Origin: Atkinsonella hypoxylon
Lineage: Eukaryota; Ascomycota; Sordariomycetes; Hypocreales; Clavicipitaceae
Direction of reading: 5' to 3'
NCBI GenBank assembly: GCA_000729835.1
Contig: JFHB01000004.1
Location: 124,001-188,000 of the forward strand
DNA length: 64,000 nt
Positions 58,901 to 64,000 of this stretch are shown here, one piece after another; positions within the stretch are counted from its first letter, which is position 1, and each line of letters opens with the position of its first letter. Under the pieces are notes generated by a model. That model did no database searches and was not told where the DNA came from. It saw only the letters and a list, made by a program, of their open reading frames with translations. The position numbers and the translations under genes were made by a program.

Positions 58901-59149
58901 CATGTCAGCTTGGGCAAGATTGTCAACAACCTGGACGACCAGCAGCAACTCAACAGACGTGTCAGCCGCAGTGTATCCGCCTATATGGAAAGACAGCCAA
59001 CTGAAGACAGAACAATCATGGAAGAGCCCAAAATCAAGGAGGAGGAATTTGATGATAGTGATGAAGGCACTATTGTACTTAAGCAAGAGAGGACATCTGT
59101 AGCGACAGATTACTCGCAACATGATGACACAAGTATGGGGAATTTATAG
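55958..59149 (+). CDS. YCG1: Condensin complex HEAT-repeat subunit Ycg1 / Cnd3 / CAP-G
   Basis: A single exon encodes 1063 residues, normal for the family. This subunit, with the kleisin Brn1, forms the DNA safety-belt of condensin and is needed for mitotic chromosome compaction. Residues about 90-420 are HEAT repeats, including EKCIRFVGFYLRHAHDED, KDKFVRYRSTQLVSQIIN and DKEAMVRCQAVLGLGRLAG, then AEVRRSLLVNLPI. A 13-residue Glu run (57413-57451, GAA repeats) lies in a disordered loop. The Cnd3 C-terminal domain is at about 630-920, with MLNNLVVPAVRSHEAPVRER, GLCALLDRSLAEENL and ITALHILTDILNVHGPHL. The acidic C-terminal 80 residues hold EEFDDSDEGTI. A basic N-terminus (RSARKSTATRK) could contact DNA or carry phosphorylation sites. 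It is convergent with LAS21, 230 bp away. Confidence 0.95.
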   Translation: MPSQVPGRSARKSTATRKQSNATLNSRGSVASRASSVSVEYVDTPENALRTKICTIFRDAQRTTATHRKLAVNLRKIHECCCYEAAQHTGATQNEFDEAAFNREFVRCVLRIMPVKKSENAGEKCIRFVGFYLRHAHDEDNEILGDVEADTSLMPETPSTRLTSEILEEVVLLMTAKDKFVRYRSTQLVSQIINSLDALDDDLFQKLRHGLLKRIRDKEAMVRCQAVLGLGRLAGNVAEGCTNSEDSDGDQGTDLLGRLLEVMQNDPSAEVRRSLLVNLPILPNTLPFLLERARDQDPATRRAVYARLLPALGDFRHLSLSMREKLLRWGLRDRDENVRKAAGRLFRERWIADCAGVSQQDDEISTEAPPVSFEGLLELLERIDVINSGGKNGVALEAMHGFWEGRPDYRDAVTLDDHFWETLSAESVFLARSFNDFCRSAGDGRYESLVEEKLPEVTKLAFYLDRYMHALVEALKRVKQQGAETEEEEEEEEEEEEEQTIEQEFIVEQLLHIAFTLDYTDEVGRRKMFTLLRQSLSIPDLPDEITKLTVEVLQYICAPDAAGEREFCSIVLESVADVHDTIVDDPPQYDADESFHSAKSELSRESTPFNETKPGQSMELSEEDAQEKAVREIVVNMKCLHIVQCMLTHVAGNLKDNPDLVSMLNNLVVPAVRSHEAPVRERGLMCLGLCALLDRSLAEENLGLFIHFFNKGHTALQITALHILTDILNVHGPHLMSSTPGLMKVYIKAVKGGSKAPEVQAAAVLAASKLLLGRVVNEEEACEELLKALVVAYFDPTSSTNQPVRQALNYSLPVFCYSRAANQDLMRAISLQTLHSLLNLREGLDDDEIDVEEDMVSMTTIGACLVDWTDPRKCYVPGATLDSEKKNINGDVHLKFGQDILERLRSNISSECICVFRCLLKCQLMGNPEEEKKLVAGLLGKLYVSPASSETKIRDLYAAVSQAVEDGLVSDATSRNSLYKIHVSLGKIVNNLDDQQQLNRRVSRSVSAYMERQPTEDRTIMEEPKIKEEEFDDSDEGTIVLKQERTSVATDYSQHDDTSMGNL

Positions 59150-59379
59150 AGTTCAGCTCAAATGATGCAACCTGTGTGGCGTTTCAGCACAGACTTATGA
59201 GATGATGAGTCTGATCATAAGCGGAGAGGGCTGGGGTTAGGCGACGAGGAGTAAGGCATGATTCGTATTTCAAGGGTAATTTTGATATATCTACTTCTAT
59301 GTTGGCTTATATAAAGGGGCTTCCTGATGTCTCACGGCAGATTCGTCCGAGCAATAGATCATGTACCATATTGTAGTCG

Positions 59380-62300
59380 CTATTGCCCTGAATATTTAAT
59401 CGCACCGAGCGCAAAGAGAAGGCTTCCCAAGCTGATGTTGATGAGTAAATGCTGTGCAAGGCTCCATGCCATGCAATATAAGTATTTTGGTGAGAATACG
59501 GTCCATATAAAGAGATGCGTTCTTAAAGCTGTGCATGCAGCCATCACAAATGCCACATTGATTGTTGTGAAGGCTGTCAAAAGCACCAGATGAAGCTGCA
59601 AAATATCGTGCTGGCCCTGCTTGAGTCGTTTTAGAAGCAACAGATTCGTGGCAAATACCCAGAAGATAGGTATAGCCCAGTTGCTTATAAATGTAAGCAC
59701 AGCCACTAGGACGACGTTGAAACCGCTGATGCCGTTGTAGGCACTAGACAGATCAACAGATGAAATGGCATTAGAGCCACCGGCAGCAAAGAAAGATGCG
59801 TACTGGAGGAGAATCGACGTTGTCGTGATTTCGGCGGCTGTGAGTGTGGCAGAATCCAGGCATCGAAAGAGGATTGTTGAGAAGAAGAGGAGTGGAATAT
59901 TCGTGGCGCGGGATTGTGTCATGGCCAGGATCGTATAAGTGTGGTGAAGGAGTTGCGCTAGATTCGAGAGTTGGAATTATTACCATGAAAGATCTGATTA
60001 TTCGGACGCAATGGATTGGATAGCTGAGCTTCTGCTCACCTGATAAAACGGCTCTTGATCCACCCTTACGAGCTTGATAAACGGCAAAACAAGCCACCAC
60101 TACGAGAATCGTAAATACCACGCGGGCTCGTGAAATTAGGGATTGACCGTGGAATGTGTCATTCAATCTCTTCGCGAAGCCAGTGACAAGCTCTGGGGCA
60201 TCTTCAGCTGTAAAAGCTAATTTGAAGGCAAAGGCAGACGAGGCGAGGATGGACGTAATAGACGTGACTGCTATATACGGCAAATCGTGCATGCTTGACA
60301 TGAGTTGAAGAGAAGCCGTGACGTATGAGAGAATTATTAAGCTCCAAAGCAGCAGCGGATTTGGAATCATGAATGATTTGACGATGTCTGGCTCACCAGC
60401 AAATTTCTGACCGGTTTGATTCCAGCTTCTAATTAGGCGTATGATGCCAAGAGCAATCAGGTATCTCACACTGCTAGAAATAGCCTTGCTCCTAGAGACT
60501 ATGTTAGTCGGAAGAAGATACAATAATGAGTACGGGATGTAGTAATTACTTTTGCACGGCACTAATGCCGAGATAAGCTACCCACAGAGTGGATGACCAG
60601 TACCAGAAATGCTGTTCTTCCTCGACAAAGCTACTTGCGAACATCATTACCCCGTAAGATACGGTCATGATGAGAAATGGCCATGTGACGAGTGTCCTGT
60701 GTTTGGAGCCGGGCAACATGGCCAATAGGCTGCCCACGGCCGCCACGACAGCCAGACCCTGGCCGAGTGCCAATTTTGAGAGGTCGTAATTGGATGCCAT
60801 ACTACTCATTAATTCTTGAGCTTTTCGAAGCCATGATATGATTCTATCAAGCCAATTTGGGTCCAGTTTGGGTTCTCCGACCATCGCATCGGCCTGTTTC
60901 TTCAGGCGACGCCACTCATATGCCAAATCGCTGACTATCGTTCTGGCCGATGAACATGGGTCATTGTTGCTTTTCAGATCAAACAATTCAATGCCGAAAC
61001 TAGCGGTAATGATGTCGAGGATCTGTTTAGCGTTTCGAAGGAGAATCTGCATCTGGTCGTGCGGAGAAGACCAGAATGTTAGGAACTCGGGGATAAACGC
61101 GCCTAAATTGTTTTTGGGAACAGGAAGCCCGAGCATCCCTGCCACGGTTGGCGCAATATCGGATTGCTCTACCATTGTATAATAGTCAAACTCATCTTTT
61201 GGCTTCACAGGCGCTTCGAGCCTCGGCAATTTGCCTTTGAACTTTGGCGACATGAAGACCAGGGCAGGAGATGTCTCGCCTGGTGATGAGGCGCCGTGAT
61301 TGCCAGCCTCATTCATGCCGTGGTCTCCACATAGAACAAACAGGGTTGATTTCAGGTGGTCTTTGGATTCGAGGGAGTCATATATCAAACGGACAATCCC
61401 ATCCATCTCTCGTTGCTTTGGAAGCATATTTGTACTACAGAATGTTTAGCAACGATTTCTCCTTGTTCTCTCGTTGCACAATGGTCATACACGCTCGCAG
61501 AATGCAATCTTACCTTTGAGGTCCTGATTTATGACCAATATGATCCAAGCCCAAGTAATGCAGAACCATGAGCCCCCAGTCCTGTTTTTCCAGTTCCGGG
61601 GCAATGTTACGAGTTACATTATTGTCAACAGTAGTAAAATCCTAGGCATTTCCTTGTCAGTGACTAGGCATATACTCGAATGCTTCGAAGCCGTAAAAAG
61701 ACTGACAGAGACGAAGAAACTTGTAGTGCCATCATGGCGGTCAAAGGTATCAGGGAAAAGCTTCAACCAAGTGTCATCACCGAACAATAGAAGCTTGCCT
61801 TTTTTGGCTGCTTTGATCTGGGCAAGCCAGGTATCCTGAGCTGCAAGAGTTGATGAGGTGTCGGCTTCATCAAAGTTGAGAATGAGGTCAACGAACGACG
61901 GAATCGAGCCCGTAGTTATTGCCTTTAGTCTCGGCATAGTCACTGTCGGTGACCGAGCATTTGCCGTGAAAGGCATAGCCACGCCATCACGAATGAGGCT
62001 ATAAAGTACGTGACAATAAGCAATGGTTCCAGCAACTCTCTACAGCACATGTGTATTAACTGACCTTTGCACATATACAAATCCAGAATTTTCTGAGAAA
62101 ACAAAGTCACTAGATATAAGACTTTTAGCATTTGTCGCACGACCTCTCTGTCACTTTCGGAGTAATGGAGATTGACCTTCTCAGAGCGTCCACGACCATA
62201 AACACTAGTTTGTCGAATGGTGCATCGGGAGGCTTCCCGTAACCCAACGTCTCGTAACGTGCAAGGCCAGGAAGGAAAGGTTTGTATGGGAAGAAGCCAA

Positions 62301-62388
62301 TGCCGAAGAAGAGAATGGACAATGGTAACAGAAGGTTGGCGATGATTAGCAAAATGACACTGGGCCATCGGCTGGTTTCCCGTAACAT
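59380..62388 (-). CDS. LAS21: GPI ethanolamine-phosphate transferase 2
   Basis: Seven exons (62388-62177, 62109-62065, 61998-61707, 61641-61514, 61434-60550, 60491-60040, 59957-59380) join in frame to 863 residues. Las21/Gpi7 adds ethanolamine phosphate to the second mannose of GPI anchors in the ER. The lumenal alkaline-phosphatase-like domain starts after the first helix: FMVVDALRSDFVF, then TANARSPTVTMPRLKAITTG with the nucleophile Thr, DFTTVDNNVTRN, HYLGLDHIGHKSG and CGDHGMNEAGNHGASSPGET, which supply the metal-binding Asp and His residues. About ten membrane helices follow from residue 440 on. HYLGLDHIGHKSGP and MVEQSDIAPTVAGMLGLPVP favour Las21 over Mcd4 and Gpi13. The 45-bp exon 2 and exon 4 are small and easily missed. 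Splice joins at exons 4/5 and 6/7 rely on frame and weaker acceptors. Confidence 0.92.
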
Positions 62389-63039
62389 GACTGCGTCTAT
62401 ACTTCTAGAGAACGCGAACGGCAAGGTGAAATGCCTTGAAGAGTGGTCAATCGGGTACGATTTCCGATCAACTCTGCCTTGATTATATCTGAAGGCCACG
62501 GAGGAAGATAAATTCGTGTTCTATCATCCTTCTTATTCGAGTCTTGGTGTTGCGCATCTGATTACATGTCCCATTTGACATTGCCTGACATGGTTGTTGC
62601 GCAGAGTTTTGATGGCAGCGAACCTGCGCCACAGGCTCCATTTTGATAGTCAGGTTCCTGTCGCACGGTACCCTTTGGGTGCGATAAGGCCTCAGGCACG
62701 TACCTGACCCACATAGCATAAATACGGGGAGGGTACTTCCAGTCACCCAAAACAACATATGACTGCCATAAATGTGATGTATCTCTGAAGTAGGACACAT
62801 GGGTGACACTAAAACGACAAGTCCTGCTCACTTATATACAAGACCTTTCGTGTGATCTGCCATCCCTTTTTGTTATCGAGTGATATTTGCATATATGATT
62901 TTTTTTTTCCCAACGTAGAGAAACAAAATGCAGATTTTTTTTGTTTTCGCGTCACACGCCACTGTTTCCTCTGATATGCCATATTCATCAAGCATCCCAT
63001 GGTCATCAATCCCCTTCGAACCCATTCAGTAAGCGGTTG
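62389..63039. promoter_or_regulatory. LAS21 upstream region
   Basis: This 651-bp gap between LAS21 and the 3' end of the next minus-strand gene contains a hairpin at 62649-62708 and T-runs near 62898 and 62936. It shows no coding exon. Confidence 0.45.
62649..62708. repeat. Imperfect hairpin upstream of LAS21
   Basis: GTCAGGT (62649-62655) pairs with ACCTGAC (62702-62708), and TCGCAC (62661-62666) with GTGCGA (62679-62684). The inner loop holds GGTACC. It contains TAAGGCCTCAGGC, 13 bases shared with the arm of the fold-back at 51.4 kb. Confidence 0.5.
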
Positions 63040-63570
63040 TTATTTTGAGGACATCTTTTTTTTATACCCGACCCTGTCGCTGTACTTTTTGAAGACTATG
63101 CTGGATTTCTTTTGTTTCCTCTTATCGAAGCGCTTCTTTCCGACACGGGACTTTGATGGTTGCGAGTCCAGATCCATTTCTGCATAAATTGAGCATCGTA
63201 ATTAGTTTCAAGTGTTGCTATGCCTCGGATGAACAGTTATTATCGCTCGTTAGCTATTCTACTCACCAATGTCGTCAGCAGTGTTTCCTTTATCAGCGCC
63301 CTCTAAGTTATCGTCCACCTCATTCACTGTAGAAGATGATTAGTATTTGTTTCATGGTATGGGTCTAATGGACCCTTGGCAGCTTTCATACAGAGGGTGT
63401 CACTCACAATTCATATTTATGTCCGAGGACTCAGGCTTGGGCTGTTTAACCAGCTCCAAAAGCTTGGCCGACAGTCGTTCATTGCGGGCAGCCTCGGCAG
63501 GACTAAATACCTTGGCATATAAGCGCCGATTGTTGGCTTTTTTGGTACTTGATCGCGCACTCTTGGCCAT
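63040..63570 (-). CDS. Small basic nuclear protein, DUF2423 / LAPS18-like (LLP homologue)
   Basis: Exons 63570-63408, 63326-63267 and 63179-63040 join to 120 residues. The N-terminus MAKSARSSTKKANNRRLYAK followed by VFSPAEAARNERLSAKLLEL is the conserved DUF2423 domain. The middle exon is short and acidic (LNEVDDNLEGADKG), and the C-terminus is very basic (GKKRFDKRKQKKSSIVFKKY), consistent with nuclear or nucleolar location. Animal LLP is a nucleolar protein; the fungal function is not settled and I give none. All three introns boundaries are GT-AG and the phases agree. It lies in the same orientation as LAS21, 651 bp upstream of it. It is too split to appear as a single frame and could be overlooked. 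Confidence 0.85.
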
Positions 63571-64000
63571 TTGACAGAATGTCGCATGTCTGCCGGTTTA
63601 GAACTTGGCTGGACGTCGGTATCGTGATGGAGTGGACGATTGCTTAACACGGCAAAAAAAAAAAATTGTTGATAAGATAGAAGAGGGCTAGCAGTCCCCA
63701 GAAGCCAGATCAAGAACATGGTGTGGCGCAGCTCGTACATCGTTAGCACACTGTTTCGCTGCTTAGGTCCTGCCGTCCTGCAGCAATGCAAGTGCCCGGA
63801 TTGTTGGCCACTGCCTGAATCTCGAGCCGGCCCGTTGCCGCCTGCTGTATCAAAGCTCAAATATCATTGACTTTCCACCCCTCGATTGCTCAGCATGCGA
63901 CAGCTTCCATGATCTTCCCTGTAGCCAGAGCCTAAGGAAAACCCGTTCGGTCTTTCCGCTCGTCTACTTCGCCCTTGATAAACAACGCAAAACCTCGGTG
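63571..64000. promoter_or_regulatory. Upstream region of the DUF2423 gene, to window end
   Basis: This 430-bp stretch has an A-run near 63652-63664 and no supported exon. It presumably carries the promoter of the small basic protein gene. Confidence 0.4.

Overview
This window is nuclear DNA of a filamentous ascomycete. The genes carry short introns (mostly 50-250 bp, GT-AG), the proteins are Pezizomycotina-type orthologues, and the spacers are long and contain decayed repeats. The best match is a Sordariomycete, probably Hypocreales. That placement is inferred from protein and intron style only; no species is claimed. I see no plasmid, phage, CRISPR or bacterial content, and I found no tRNA or rRNA gene.

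Layout. 0-3.2 kb: a cut-off L-type lectin cargo receptor (-) diverges from ALG8 (+). 5.5-9 kb: ITC1, an ISWI-partner subunit in seven coding exons. 10.5-11.5 kb: a glutathione transferase. 12.7-15.4 kb: a mitochondrial PPR protein, convergent with the kinetochore gene MIS12/MTW1 (-), which shares a promoter with AIM3 (+). 19-20.1 kb: TCTP (-) with a GC-AG first intron. 21.9-23.1 kb: SUR2 sphinganine hydroxylase. 23.1-28.4 kb: no gene recognised. 28.4-29.7 kb: an unrecognised two-exon gene, convergent with VPS72/YL1 (-). 33.7-35.6 kb: ATG15 lipase (-), divergent from POB3 (+, FACT). 39.4-42 kb: a long disordered protein with a CRIB motif (-). 42-48.8 kb: gene-poor and rich in repeat relics. 48.8-51 kb: a NIPA-type Mg transporter (-). 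52.2-53.2 kb: an unrecognised protein (+). 53.4-59.1 kb: NOP4 (-) and condensin YCG1 (+) from one short promoter carrying two CACGTG boxes. 59.4-62.4 kb: LAS21/GPI7 (-). 63.0-63.6 kb: a small DUF2423/LAPS18-like protein (-).

How the genes relate. There is no secondary-metabolite or other pathway cluster. Two themes recur. One is chromatin and chromosome machinery: ITC1, MIS12, VPS72, POB3 and YCG1. The other is ER and membrane work: lectin receptor, ALG8, SUR2, ATG15, LAS21 and NIPA. Most genes sit in divergent or convergent pairs. Exon joins were worked out by hand from splice signals, reading frame and family similarity; each joined CDS keeps an open frame of whole codons.

The most notable non-genic signal is a pair of perfect 40-bp inverted repeats 162 bp apart in the promoter between the NIPA gene and its neighbour. 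Other points of interest are a nested set of direct and inverted repeats near 42.8-43.5 kb, and an ITC1 gene whose first coding exon is only the ATG.
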